Part shown: piece by piece, positions 24,404 through 32,544 of the stretch | Position numbering within the stretch: position 1 is the first letter of the stretch | Layout: each line of letters opens with the position of its first letter | Origin: Bacillus sp. NTK034 | GTDB lineage: Bacteria; Bacillota; Bacilli; Bacillales; Cytobacillaceae | Direction: 5' to 3' | DNA length: 64,000 nucleotides | Assembly (NCBI RefSeq): GCF_017303275.1 | Contig: NZ_JAFKOJ010000012.1 | Location: 35,731-99,730, forward strand | Translations under genes and position numbers: made by a program | Notes under the pieces: model-generated | Seen by the model: the letters and a program-made list of their open reading frames with translations, nothing else | Told to the model about the DNA's origin: nothing | Databases searched by the model: none

Positions 24404-24435
24404 AAGCTTGAGGAAGGTTTCCTCAAGCTTTTTTT
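24404..24435 (+). terminator. Terminator after glnS
   Basis: 12-bp perfect stem AAGCTTGAGGAA/TTCCTCAAGCTT with T7. Confidence 0.92.
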
Positions 24436-24525
24436 GTAAACACTGCTCTTATACACAGCTACCTTCCGGCTTGAAAATGTGGTAAGGTTTAAAAGGTAAG
24501 CATTTACATAAGGAGGAATAGCAAA

Positions 24526-24876
24526 ATGGCAAATCAGCATGATCCAAATACATTACCGCCAAAAACATGTTCCGTAGACCGAATGGTCACAGTTAAAGAG
24601 GATGTTGAGAAGGTTCTTGCAGGAAAAAAAACAGCCACACGCCGTAATGGCAGATACGCTGATATCGGGGAAATCATGACACTTGAAGGCCAGGACTTTG
24701 TTGTAGATAAAGTTTATTCCCAATCCCTTGGTGAGTTAACAGACGATCATGCCCGCCAGGAAGGTTTCGAAAGCTTGGAAGACTACAAACAATCCATTCT
24801 TTCCATGCATCCGGGAATGCCGTGGCTTCCGCAGATGCGTGTATGGGTTCATGAATTCAGCGCAGTGAAGAAGTAA
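24526..24876 (+). CDS. ASCH domain protein
   Basis: 116 residues, ATG behind TAAGGAGGAATAG. ASCH (PUA-like) fold marks: a basic start strand MVTVKEDVEKVLAGKKTATRRNGRYADIGEIMTL-like segment at 20-53, VDKVYSQSLGELTDDHARQEGFESLEDYKQS and a final WVHEFS strand. ASCH proteins are thought to bind RNA and some hydrolyse modified nucleosides; no specific activity can be assigned. It precedes a small membrane protein by 9 bp, so the two may be coupled. Confidence 0.8.
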   Translation: MANQHDPNTLPPKTCSVDRMVTVKEDVEKVLAGKKTATRRNGRYADIGEIMTLEGQDFVVDKVYSQSLGELTDDHARQEGFESLEDYKQSILSMHPGMPWLPQMRVWVHEFSAVKK

Positions 24877-24885
24877 TCTGCCGGG

Positions 24886-25326
24886 ATGGACATAATGTAC
24901 CGCATACTGCTGTACCTCCATGTCAGCAGTGCCATACTTTCTGTTGGGCCATTTTTTGTTCTGATTCCAATCGTCAATAAATTGGAATCGGCCGAGCCCG
25001 GGGTTCAGCAGGCATACATAAGCATCTTCAGGACATCCGTGCGCCTTGTCAAACATGCAGGACATGTACTTGTAGGCTCGGGTGTCCTTCTTATCGTGTA
25101 CAGCCACTGGGCTTGGACGACATCCTGGATCGTTGCGACACTGGCTGTAATGGGAGGTTCCGTCTTTTTTCTCGCCCGGGCCTTCTCTCCCGTTCTGAAG
25201 AAATTTGATGAGCCTGGAGCAGATCAGCAGTTTCTTGTCAGGAAGCTTACCCGCTCCGTCTGGATATATCTTTTTCTATTAATGCTCATGCTCTGGTTCA
25301 TGGTGGCCAAGCCTGTGCTTTGGTAA
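24886..25326 (+). CDS. Four-helix membrane protein (DUF2269-like)
   Basis: 146 residues from ATG 24886, or 143 from ATG 24895, which has GGGATGG upstream and may be preferred. Four hydrophobic helices; the first carries LYLHVSSAILSVGPFFVLIP, resembling DUF2269-type membrane proteins with a conserved helix-1 His. Function unknown. It begins 9 bp after the ASCH gene and ends at a strong terminator. Confidence 0.7.
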   Translation: MDIMYRILLYLHVSSAILSVGPFFVLIPIVNKLESAEPGVQQAYISIFRTSVRLVKHAGHVLVGSGVLLIVYSHWAWTTSWIVATLAVMGGSVFFLARAFSPVLKKFDEPGADQQFLVRKLTRSVWIYLFLLMLMLWFMVAKPVLW

Positions 25327-25330
25327 GGAT

Positions 25331-25367
25331 AAAAAACAAGCGCTCATGATGTGCGCTTGTTTTTTTA
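25331..25367 (+). terminator. Terminator after ASCH-membrane protein unit
   Basis: AAACAAGCGC/GCGCTTGTTT stem, 9-nt loop, T-run. Confidence 0.9.
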
Positions 25368-25400
25368 TGCATGGATAAATCCATATTTTCACGGTTTTAT

Positions 25401-25504
25401 GCAGCTTTTTTTGACCTTTGCTGAAGATGTGGTAACTATCATGTGCTTTGATGCCGCTTCTTTTGCCTTTTGCTGAAGATGCGGTGTCTATAAAATAGCA
25501 TTAT
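25401..25504. repeat. 52-nt direct repeat, two copies
   Basis: Copies start at 25401 and 25453. Shared words: GCnGCTT, TTTTGnC, TTTGCTGAAGATG, GGT and CTAT. Same 52-nt period as the array at 6317 but unrelated sequence. It lies between a plus-strand terminator and the stop of a minus-strand gene. Confidence 0.7.
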
Positions 25505-25550
25505 ACGAACTCTGTGCCGATAATCAGAATTTCCACATGCAACTAACTTA

Positions 25551-26270
25551 TTATTTCAAAAACCTTTCCGGAAAGTCTGTCATAATCACTTCGACTCCGG
25601 CATTATTTAACAATCCGCTGCGGGTTTCATCATTTACGGTATATACCCGCAAAGGAAAACCCGCTTCTTTTGCTTCTCTGCCAAACTCTGATAAAGCAAA
25701 TCCCTCTTCACAATGAATGCTGTTTGCCCCGATGCTTTTTGCGATTTCGAGTATGTTTTCAGGGATGCCTTCAATCAAATAGCCTGTCTGCAAAGTGGCA
25801 TGCAAGTTCCGGACTCTCTTCAGACTCTCTGCATTGAAAGATGATATTATGACACGCTTTTCCAATCCATATTTAAGGATAAGGTCAATTACCTTTTCTT
25901 CCATCCCGGGATATTCAATCAAATCATTTTTCAATTCAATATTAATCAGCAGTTCGTTGCCCTCCATCACTGCCCATTTTAAAAATTTCTCCAGATCGGG
26001 GATTGTTTCTCCGGCGTTCACATCCGCAAACCAGACATCAAGCTGAAGGATTTCTTCAAAGATCATGTCCTTAATATAACCGGTTCCGCCCGTCGTTCTG
26101 TCCACCTTTTCGTCATGAATGATCACAAGCGTACCATCCTTCGCCATCTGCACATCCAATTCAATGCCATCTGCTCCTGCCTCCAAAGCAGCCTGGAATG
26201 CGGCCATCGTATTTTCCGGAAAATGTCCACTGGCGCCGCGGTGTGCAAAGACTTTTGCTCTTTTATTCAA
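25551..26270 (-). CDS. Glycerophosphodiester phosphodiesterase
   Basis: 239 residues. Hydrolyses glycerophosphodiesters to glycerol-3-phosphate and an alcohol. GDPD marks: AHRGASGHFPENTMAAF at 9-25, DGIELDVQMAKDGTLVIIHDEKVDRTTGG at 34-62, and INIELKN near 110. Together these supply the metal ligands and the two catalytic His. No signal peptide, so it is cytoplasmic like UgpQ rather than secreted like GlpQ. The start follows GGAGGAGATAATTTG. Monocistronic. Confidence 0.93.
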   Translation of the reverse strand: MNKRAKVFAHRGASGHFPENTMAAFQAALEAGADGIELDVQMAKDGTLVIIHDEKVDRTTGGTGYIKDMIFEEILQLDVWFADVNAGETIPDLEKFLKWAVMEGNELLINIELKNDLIEYPGMEEKVIDLILKYGLEKRVIISSFNAESLKRVRNLHATLQTGYLIEGIPENILEIAKSIGANSIHCEEGFALSEFGREAKEAGFPLRVYTVNDETRSGLLNNAGVEVIMTDFPERFLK

Positions 26271-26468
26271 ATTATCTCCTCCTATATCAACAACATTTAT
26301 ATATATTCTATTCTACGGCCTGCCCCAAAACCATTTTTTCATCCTCAGAATAGCCGCTCAAGTTTCACTTCGCATCCAATTCCCTTATAATGAAAACTAT
26401 GAAACTTCTTTCTTCTCAGAACGTATTACAAGATATTCATACATAAAAACGAATTAGGAGTGAAATCT

Positions 26469-27935
26469 GTGGGAGTTCGATTGAGCAAGGGACAAAAAGT
26501 AGATTTGACCAAAACTAATCCTGGTTTGCAGGTTGTGGTGGCAGGATTGGGCTGGGATGTCAGCCATAATCAATCGCAATATGACCTGGACGCTTCAGCA
26601 TTTTTAACAGGTGGATCCGGCAAAGTGCAAAGTGATAGTGACTTTGTGTTTTATAATAATCCATCCGGCGGAAACGGATCGATCCTTTACAGCAGTGATA
26701 ACAGAACTGGTGCCGGTGCAGGGGATGATGAGCAAATCCGCATCGAGTTAAATAAGGTGCCGCAGCATATCCATCGAATTGCTTTTACTATTACCATTCA
26801 TGATGCCCAGATGAAAGGTCAGAACTTTGGACAAGTTTCCAATGCCTATGTGAGAATTTTTAATGCCATGACAAACGAAGAGCTTATCCGCTTCGACCTT
26901 GGGCGCGATTTTACTGTTGAAACAGCCATCGTCGCTGCGGAGCTTTACCGTCACAATGGCGAGTGGAAATTCAATGCCATTGCAAGCGGATTCCAGGGCG
27001 GATTAGCTGCTCTTTGCCGCAATTTCGGCGTTTCCGTAGATGATGAGCCCGCTTCAAGTCCGCAGGCGTCATTCAGCCAGAGTCAATATCAGCAGCAAGC
27101 CCATTTTGGACAGCCAGCTCAAGGATTCAGTCCACAGCAAAACCAGCAGCCATATAGCCAGCAGGCACAATCAGGCTACAGCCCGTCGTCCTTTGGCCAG
27201 CCTGCCTACAATCAGGCTTCTTATAACACTCCACCTTCGCAGCCATCTTCATTTGGAGGGCAGACAGGTATTGGGCAGCCGGTTCAGGCTCAATCCTATA
27301 CTGATGGAAATATTGCCTGCACCCGCTGTGGATCCACTAACATCCGCACCGGCCAAAAAGGATTTGGCCTTGGAAAAGCGGCGATTGGAGGACTCATCCT
27401 TGGGCCTGTAGGACTTCTTGGCGGCTTTATTGGAAAAAATCAGCTGAAGCTCACCTGTAATTCCTGCGGCAATTCATGGTCGCCTAATCAGACAGATTAC
27501 GCACAGTGGGCAAATGATCAAAAGCGGCGTGCCCAGGAGCTGTTTACACGATTCAAGAGCCAGGATGTCATGGACGCCGTTGTAGCTTCATGTGCTCTTG
27601 TCGGCATGGCAGATGGCAGGCTTGATCCATCTGAACGCCAAAAGATGGTCGAGTTTGTAAACAGCAGCCAGGAATTAAAAGTATTTGATACGCAAAAAGT
27701 GATACAGCAATTCAATATGTTCGTCCAGCGGATTGAGATGGATCCGATCATCGGCCGGGCCGAAGCCTTCAAAGCAGTTGGCCGGGTAAGAAATAAGCCT
27801 GAGATTGCCCGCCTTGTAGCCCGTTATTGCATCGCGATCGGTTATGCTGATGGGAACTTTGATCAAAATGAAAAACAGGCTGTTACAGAGATCTGCATGG
27901 AACTCGGATTAAACCCTCATGAATTCCTATCTTAA
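26469..27935 (+). CDS. TerD / zinc-ribbon / TerB-like stress protein
   Basis: 488 residues from GTG with GGAG 9 nt upstream (M-GVRLSKGQK, the usual TerD start); an in-frame GTG three codons earlier overlaps that site. Residues 1-190 are a TerD domain with Ca-binding stretches (GWDVS, QYDLDASAFL, NRTGAGAGDDEQI). A disordered Gln/Ser/Pro-rich linker runs to about 275. A zinc ribbon (CTRCG...CNSCG) brackets a Gly-rich hydrophobic segment (GKAAIGGLILGPVGLLGGFIG). The C-terminal 140 residues are a TerB-like domain (ALVGMADGRLDPSERQ, AIGYADGNFDQNEK). Predicted member of the Ter metal/envelope-stress network. Confidence 0.85.
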   Translation: MGVRLSKGQKVDLTKTNPGLQVVVAGLGWDVSHNQSQYDLDASAFLTGGSGKVQSDSDFVFYNNPSGGNGSILYSSDNRTGAGAGDDEQIRIELNKVPQHIHRIAFTITIHDAQMKGQNFGQVSNAYVRIFNAMTNEELIRFDLGRDFTVETAIVAAELYRHNGEWKFNAIASGFQGGLAALCRNFGVSVDDEPASSPQASFSQSQYQQQAHFGQPAQGFSPQQNQQPYSQQAQSGYSPSSFGQPAYNQASYNTPPSQPSSFGGQTGIGQPVQAQSYTDGNIACTRCGSTNIRTGQKGFGLGKAAIGGLILGPVGLLGGFIGKNQLKLTCNSCGNSWSPNQTDYAQWANDQKRRAQELFTRFKSQDVMDAVVASCALVGMADGRLDPSERQKMVEFVNSSQELKVFDTQKVIQQFNMFVQRIEMDPIIGRAEAFKAVGRVRNKPEIARLVARYCIAIGYADGNFDQNEKQAVTEICMELGLNPHEFLS

Positions 27936-28092
27936 TATGTGAAATTCCTCAGCTCTGCCAAAATGCGGCAGAGCTTTTTTTTGTATTTATTCCCTTCTCC
28001 TCCTGAATATGCCGCATACAAAGTTCACCTGCGGGTATACTCAAAAAGATAAAGGCCCTGTTATTTCTAAAATTACTAAGGAGGTAATATCC

Positions 28093-28941
28093 TTGAAGGA
28101 AAGTTCGTCTACGGAACGATATATGCCCATGACTTCCTCCACGAGCGGAATGATTGTTAATGAAGCGGATGGAGTCTACTGCCTTACAGTACAGATTGTG
28201 AATGTTTGTTTTGTTCGAACATCAGAGAAGCCTGGCGACTGGGTTCTGGTTGACGCAGGCATGCCAAAATCTGCAGAGAAAATCATGGATGCGGCGGAAG
28301 AACTCTTTGGAGAGAATGCCAAACCGAAAGCCATTATTCTTACACATGGCCACTTTGATCATGTTGGTGCAATTATCGATTTGGTTGAGCGCTGGCAGGT
28401 TCCTGTATACGCTCATACACTGGAAATGCCATTCTTAACGGGACAGCAGGATTATCCAAAGCCTGATGCGAGTGTTGAAGGCGGACTTGTCGCAAAGATG
28501 TCCCCCACTTTTCCGCATGAAGGCATTGATCTCGGAACCCATGTTCAGCCATTACCTGATGACGGAAATGTTCCCTTAATGGAAGGATGGAAGTGGATTC
28601 ACACACCAGGTCATACTCCCGGCCATGTCTCCCTATTCAGAGAGTCGGATCGCGTGCTGATTGCAGGAGATGCTTTTGTAACAGTGAAGCAGGAGTCCTT
28701 ATACAGTGTGCTCACCCAGGAACAGGAAATCAGCGGCCCGCCCCGCTACCTGACAACTGATTGGGATGCTGCCCGGACTTCTGTACAGAAACTTGAAGCC
28801 CTTCAGCCAGATGTAGCCATCACTGGCCATGGCATTCCAATGGCTGCCGCTGTATTAAAGGAAAGCCTCGCCAGGCTCGTAAATGAATTTGATGAAATTG
28901 CCGTCCCTGACCATGGAAAATATGTAGACGGAGAACGTTAG
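28093..28941 (+). CDS. MBL-fold metallo-hydrolase
   Basis: 282 residues from the TTG 7 nt after AAGGAGGT; upstream in-frame codons lack a site. Metallo-beta-lactamase fold: the zinc motif THGHFDHVGA (about residues 85-94), further ligands in HTPGHTPGHVSLF, the Asp of IAGDAFV and the final His of ITGHGIPM. Likely a hydrolase of the glyoxalase II/lactonase type; the substrate is unknown. The N-terminus is cytoplasmic with no signal. Monocistronic with its own terminator. Confidence 0.88.
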   Translation: MKESSSTERYMPMTSSTSGMIVNEADGVYCLTVQIVNVCFVRTSEKPGDWVLVDAGMPKSAEKIMDAAEELFGENAKPKAIILTHGHFDHVGAIIDLVERWQVPVYAHTLEMPFLTGQQDYPKPDASVEGGLVAKMSPTFPHEGIDLGTHVQPLPDDGNVPLMEGWKWIHTPGHTPGHVSLFRESDRVLIAGDAFVTVKQESLYSVLTQEQEISGPPRYLTTDWDAARTSVQKLEALQPDVAITGHGIPMAAAVLKESLARLVNEFDEIAVPDHGKYVDGER

Positions 28942-28985
28942 AAAAAAAGCAAGGTTCACCAAATCGTGTGAATCTTGCTTTTTTG
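28942..28985 (+). terminator. Terminator after MBL hydrolase
   Basis: AAAAAGCAAGGTTCAC/GTGAATCTTGCTTTTTT hairpin, about 15 bp. Confidence 0.9.
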
Positions 28986-29051
28986 ATGTTTAAAACAATC
29001 CAAAAAAGGAAGAGTATAAAAACGAATTCTAATAGTTCAGGAGGTTCATAT

Positions 29052-29399
29052 ATGCATCTTGAAAATTTTACAGGACAAAAAATCCAAATAAAATTCAAGA
29101 ACTTTCCAAATGATCTCGTCGGGTCCATCACAGGCATTTATCAGCCCGATGAATGGTATCTTGTTAAACTGATCAAGACAGAAAGCATGGGAATCTGGGT
29201 TGAGAATCCTTGCTTCAAACGTACTATGGTCAAAGAGGAAGACGGTACCGACATCCCGGAAGAGCAGCAAAAGGAAGAGGATTGCGTCACCCATTTTTTA
29301 ATCCGATGGGATTATATCAGTTCTGTCATTACCTTCCCGGATAAACAGACACTCGGCGTTGATAAGAAAGCAAAATTAATAGGTTTTCAGCCCTCTTAA
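29052..29399 (+). CDS. Small beta-rich protein, unknown function
   Basis: 115 residues, ATG behind CAGGAGGTTCATAT. It opens MHLENFTGQKIQIKFKNFPN and continues with alternating strands (GSITGIYQPDEWYLVKLIKT, GIWVENP), an acidic loop (EEDGTDIPEEQQKEED) and FLIRWDYISSVITF. The pattern suggests a small barrel, perhaps Sm- or SH3-like; that is a guess from strand spacing. Single gene between two terminators. Confidence 0.7.
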   Translation: MHLENFTGQKIQIKFKNFPNDLVGSITGIYQPDEWYLVKLIKTESMGIWVENPCFKRTMVKEEDGTDIPEEQQKEEDCVTHFLIRWDYISSVITFPDKQTLGVDKKAKLIGFQPS

Positions 29400-29410
29400 T
29401 AGATAGTTTA

Positions 29411-29442
29411 GCCCCCGGTTCCAGCGTCCGGGGGCTCTTTTG
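29411..29442 (+). terminator. Terminator after the small beta-rich protein
   Basis: GCCCCCGG/CCGGGGGC stem, 9-nt loop, TCTTTTGTTTT tail. Confidence 0.9.
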
Positions 29443-29594
29443 TTTTCGTATCGATCAGCATAAACTAACTTGTTTATCGTATCATTGCTATTCTATGCTA
29501 TTTTTCATTTCATCAGAAAAGTTCACATTTATTGTTTTATAGACTATGATATATTTACCGACTTTTCAAAAAAATAAAAACCGGAGGAACACAT

Positions 29595-30557
29595 ATGTCA
29601 AAAAGAACCTGTATTGTCACACATGATCTGGAACCCTCACAGATTGATAAAATTAAAGAAGTCATCCCCGATTGGGAGCTCATTTCCGGAAAAGATCCAG
29701 CAAACTGGTACAATGAGATGAAAGAAGCCGAAGTGATCGCCGGCTGGAAAAAGGATTTAAAAGAGATGGTCCTTGAGGGAAGCAGCAGCCTCCGCTGGTT
29801 CCAGTCCTGGAGTGCCGGGGTTGATTCCCTGCCCCTGGCAGAAATGGAATCACAGGGCATCCAGATTACCAGCGCAAATGGCGTACATGCAAACCCCATT
29901 TCAGAAACGATTTTCGCCTTAATGCTTGGGCTCACACGCAAAATCCATACATATGTAAAAAATCAGCAAGCCAAGGTATGGCATCATTCTGGAATGAAGC
30001 TTGAAATTCATAATAAAACCATCGGCTTGATAGGCACAGGCGCTATCGGGAAGGAAACCGCCAGGATTGCCAAAGCATTCGGCATGAAGGTGATTGGAGT
30101 TCGGCACTCCGGAAAACCCGAAGAGTATATAGATGAAATGTACACTTCCGGCCAGCTGAATGAGGTGCTTCCTCTTTGTGACTATGTTGTCGTCACACTT
30201 CCGCTTACACAGGAAACACGGCAGTTATTCGGAGCCGAACAGTTTTCCCGCATGAAGAATTCTGCTTTCTTCATCAATATCGGCCGGGGTGAAATTGTAA
30301 AAGAAACAGATTTGATTGCCGCACTGCAGAACGGGCAGATTGCCGGTGCAGGCCTGGATGTATTTGAAAAGGAGCCGCTTTCTGAAGACAGCCCGTTATG
30401 GGAACATGATAATGTCATCATTACTCCGCATACAGCCGGCTCCACGGAATACTATACCAAGCGTGTAATTGAAGATATATTCATACCTAATTTAAAGGAG
30501 TACATTAACAGCGGTACTCCCGGCATTAATCAAGTAGATTATAAAAAGGGATATTAA
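29595..30557 (+). CDS. D-2-hydroxyacid dehydrogenase
   Basis: 320 residues, ATG behind CCGGAGGAACACAT. NAD(P)-dependent oxidation/reduction of 2-hydroxy/2-keto acids. The Rossmann loop is TIGLIGTGAIGKETARIAK (about 137-155). The catalytic Arg lies in FINIGRGEIVKETDLI, Glu in VFEKEPLSEDSPLW, and His in VIITPHTAGSTEYY. The N-terminal LRWFQSWSAGVDSLPL is the substrate-domain signature. Probably a glyoxylate/hydroxypyruvate-reductase-like enzyme; the exact substrate is unclear. Monocistronic. Confidence 0.92.
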   Translation: MSKRTCIVTHDLEPSQIDKIKEVIPDWELISGKDPANWYNEMKEAEVIAGWKKDLKEMVLEGSSSLRWFQSWSAGVDSLPLAEMESQGIQITSANGVHANPISETIFALMLGLTRKIHTYVKNQQAKVWHHSGMKLEIHNKTIGLIGTGAIGKETARIAKAFGMKVIGVRHSGKPEEYIDEMYTSGQLNEVLPLCDYVVVTLPLTQETRQLFGAEQFSRMKNSAFFINIGRGEIVKETDLIAALQNGQIAGAGLDVFEKEPLSEDSPLWEHDNVIITPHTAGSTEYYTKRVIEDIFIPNLKEYINSGTPGINQVDYKKGY

Positions 30558-30560
30558 TAA

Positions 30561-30597
30561 AGAGGGCCTTGCAGCATTCGCAAGGCTCATTTTTTAT
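30561..30597 (+). terminator. Terminator after 2-hydroxyacid dehydrogenase
   Basis: GCCTTGC/GCAAGGC stem followed by TCATTTTTT. It overlaps the stop of the convergent DUF421 gene. Confidence 0.8.
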
Positions 30598-31264
30598 ACG
30601 CTACGATATAAAACCCTTCTTCTTCCGACCACTCTGCACAGAAAATATCTTTGATATTTTGCCAGCCTTCCGTTTTAATAGATTCCCTTAGCCAATTTCC
30701 ATCTTTCCCCAGTAATTTCAGTCCGCCTTCTACTACTTCTCCTTCATCAATCAATAAAGTTGAAGGTTTCTTTTCTTTTACCTCAAGTTTCATCATTTCA
30801 GGAGTGACAGGCTCTTGTTTTTGGTATTTCATTACACTTAAGCCCCCATTGGTCTCAAGGTAAGCATATTTAACTTCATTCATACTGAATATTCCTTTTT
30901 GGCGCAGCATGGTTCTCAGCTGTTCCATTTCAAGATGGTTCTTCTCCATCTCCTTTACATTCAGCTTGCCATCCTTGACAAGGATCGACTCCCTTCCCTT
31001 TAAAATCGCCCTGAATATATTTTTCTTTTTTGCCAGAATTTCAATAATGTAAATAAATGCTCCCCATAATAAAGCCGAATAGATCACTTGCAGCGCTGTT
31101 ACTTTGTCATCATAAATGGTTTCCTCAATAATCCCTCCAAGTACAACTGCATAGACAAAATCAAAAGGGGTGACCTGTGAAAGCTCCTTCTTTCCAAGAA
31201 TACGGGTTACAGCTAACAGCGTTACCAGTCCAACAGCCATTTTTACTGTTATTGATAAATACAT
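30587..31264 (-). CDS. DUF421 family membrane protein (YetF-like), copy 1
   Basis: 225 residues from ATG behind GAGAGGAGGAGCATTG. Three N-terminal helices (ITVKMAVGLVTLLAVTRILGKKELSQVTPFDFVYAVVLGGIIEETIY is the family signature region) are followed by cytoplasmic DUF421 subdomains: KGRESILVKDGKLNVKEMEKNHLEMEQLRTMLRQKG-like and LLIDEGEVVEGGLKLLGKDGNWL. YetF-type proteins occur in multiple copies in Bacillus and have no established activity. A second, more divergent copy lies at 49419. Confidence 0.88.
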   Translation of the reverse strand: MYLSITVKMAVGLVTLLAVTRILGKKELSQVTPFDFVYAVVLGGIIEETIYDDKVTALQVIYSALLWGAFIYIIEILAKKKNIFRAILKGRESILVKDGKLNVKEMEKNHLEMEQLRTMLRQKGIFSMNEVKYAYLETNGGLSVMKYQKQEPVTPEMMKLEVKEKKPSTLLIDEGEVVEGGLKLLGKDGNWLRESIKTEGWQNIKDIFCAEWSEEEGFYIVAYKK

Positions 31265-31345
31265 CAATGCTCCTCCTCTCTCTATAGCCTCTCTATTCCC
31301 CTTAGCGGTCTTTAAATACACCTTTTCCACTATTCCACTTTTTGC

Positions 31346-31375
31346 AAAAAAAATGATCTCTATGTCAAGAGATCA
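31346..31375 (-). terminator. Terminator after EamA transporter
   Basis: TGATCTCT/AGAGATCA stem, 6-nt loop, minus-strand T8. Two bases from the stop codon. Confidence 0.9.
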
Positions 31376-31377
31376 CT

Positions 31378-32301
31378 TTACATATACTGGCTTTTCTCTT
31401 TTCTCCGCTTCCTGAATACTAAATCCTCCAATGCCCCAGAGCCTGAAAGGACACCTCCCACAATAAGAACCAGCCCGAGCATATGGTTTACAGAAATTAC
31501 TTCACCAAGTATGAACGCTGAGCCTGCCAATGAGAAAAAGGTATTCAGGTTCAAAAAGATACTTGCTTCTGCTGGCCCGATATTACGGATGGCTGTGTTA
31601 TAAACCATATGGCCGATAGCTGTTGCCAATACGGCAGATGCGGCAAACGCAGCCCAAACATAGGCTGGGGCTTCGATTATACCCTTAAGTCCGCCAGGTT
31701 CCATTATGCTGCCCATTACAAACAGGATCACTCCTCCAAAAACCAGCATATAGCCTGTCAGCAATCGCGGATCTAGCGTTTTCGAAGCCTTGCTGATTAT
31801 AATGAAGCTAAGAGCCTGTGAAAGAATGGAAAGGAACACAAAGAAATCTCCCGGAGTTAAGCTCGATATCCCTTTATTCCCTGAAAGGACAATAAAAGTC
31901 ACGCCTGAACCGCCAAGCAGAAAACCAAGCACCTGAATGCCTGTAGGCTTATGACGCAGCAAAATAGAAGACAGGATGGCTGTCAAGAGCGGACCGGCAC
32001 CTAATATAAGTCCTCCATTCACCGCGCTTGTTCCCGTTAGGCCTATGGCCAGAAAAAGATGGTGGCTGACAACACTTAAAAGGCCGCCAAATACTATGTA
32101 CGAGAGTTCCCTCAAGCTCGGCTTTCTCACTTTTCCCATTATGCTTAATATCAAAAATACAGTTATACCTGCAGTTAGTATTCGCAAAGAAGTAATCGAT
32201 ACCGGAGGAAAATAACTGACAAGTATTTTTATAATGCTCACATTCAATCCCCATGAAGCCATGATGAAAGTGAGGAGAATGTATGTTTTTATATTATTCA
32301 C
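31378..32301 (-). CDS. EamA/DMT superfamily transporter
   Basis: 307 residues from GTG 5 nt after AGAAGGATC. Ten hydrophobic helices in two EamA halves: first ILLTFIMASWGLNVSIIKILVSYFPPVSITSLR, second AFAASAVLATAIGHMVYNTAIRNIGPAEASIFLNLN. Drug/metabolite exporter family; substrate unknown. The C-terminus is short and basic (RKRRKEKSQYM). Monocistronic. Confidence 0.88.
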   Translation of the reverse strand: MNNIKTYILLTFIMASWGLNVSIIKILVSYFPPVSITSLRILTAGITVFLILSIMGKVRKPSLRELSYIVFGGLLSVVSHHLFLAIGLTGTSAVNGGLILGAGPLLTAILSSILLRHKPTGIQVLGFLLGGSGVTFIVLSGNKGISSLTPGDFFVFLSILSQALSFIIISKASKTLDPRLLTGYMLVFGGVILFVMGSIMEPGGLKGIIEAPAYVWAAFAASAVLATAIGHMVYNTAIRNIGPAEASIFLNLNTFFSLAGSAFILGEVISVNHMLGLVLIVGGVLSGSGALEDLVFRKRRKEKSQYM

Positions 32302-32499
32302 ATCGATCCTTCTTTCCAGAAAATCCAAGTTCATAATTTGTATCATTTTATCATATTTCAAATGGTAATATGTCTTTTTAAAGCTTTAAAATATGTAAGT
32401 GGCGGGCATGAACCTTCTGAACCTTTTCCTGCTGGCCTATAGGCAAACCAGGGTTTTTCGGCGGATGAATAACCGTGAAAAAAAGCAAAGAAACTGTAT

Positions 32500-32542
32500 A
32501 ATAGCAAGAGCAGCCTCCCATCAAAGGAACGGCTGCTCTTCT
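32500..32542 (-). terminator. Terminator after M28 aminopeptidase
   Basis: AAGAGCAGCC/GGCTGCTCTT stem of 10 bp with a 14-nt loop; the T tract on the minus strand is weak (TGCTATTATA). Confidence 0.65.
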
Positions 32543-32544
32543 GC

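Noticed and set aside
26379..26405. Sigma-B promoter for the glycerophosphodiesterase gene (GTTTCA-N15-GGGAAT, minus strand)
   Set aside because: Two mismatches in the -35, one in the -10 and a long spacer; too weak to report as a feature.
31285..31310. Sigma-B promoter before DUF421 copy 1 (GTATTT-N13-GGGAAT)
   Set aside because: The -35 matches only three of six positions.
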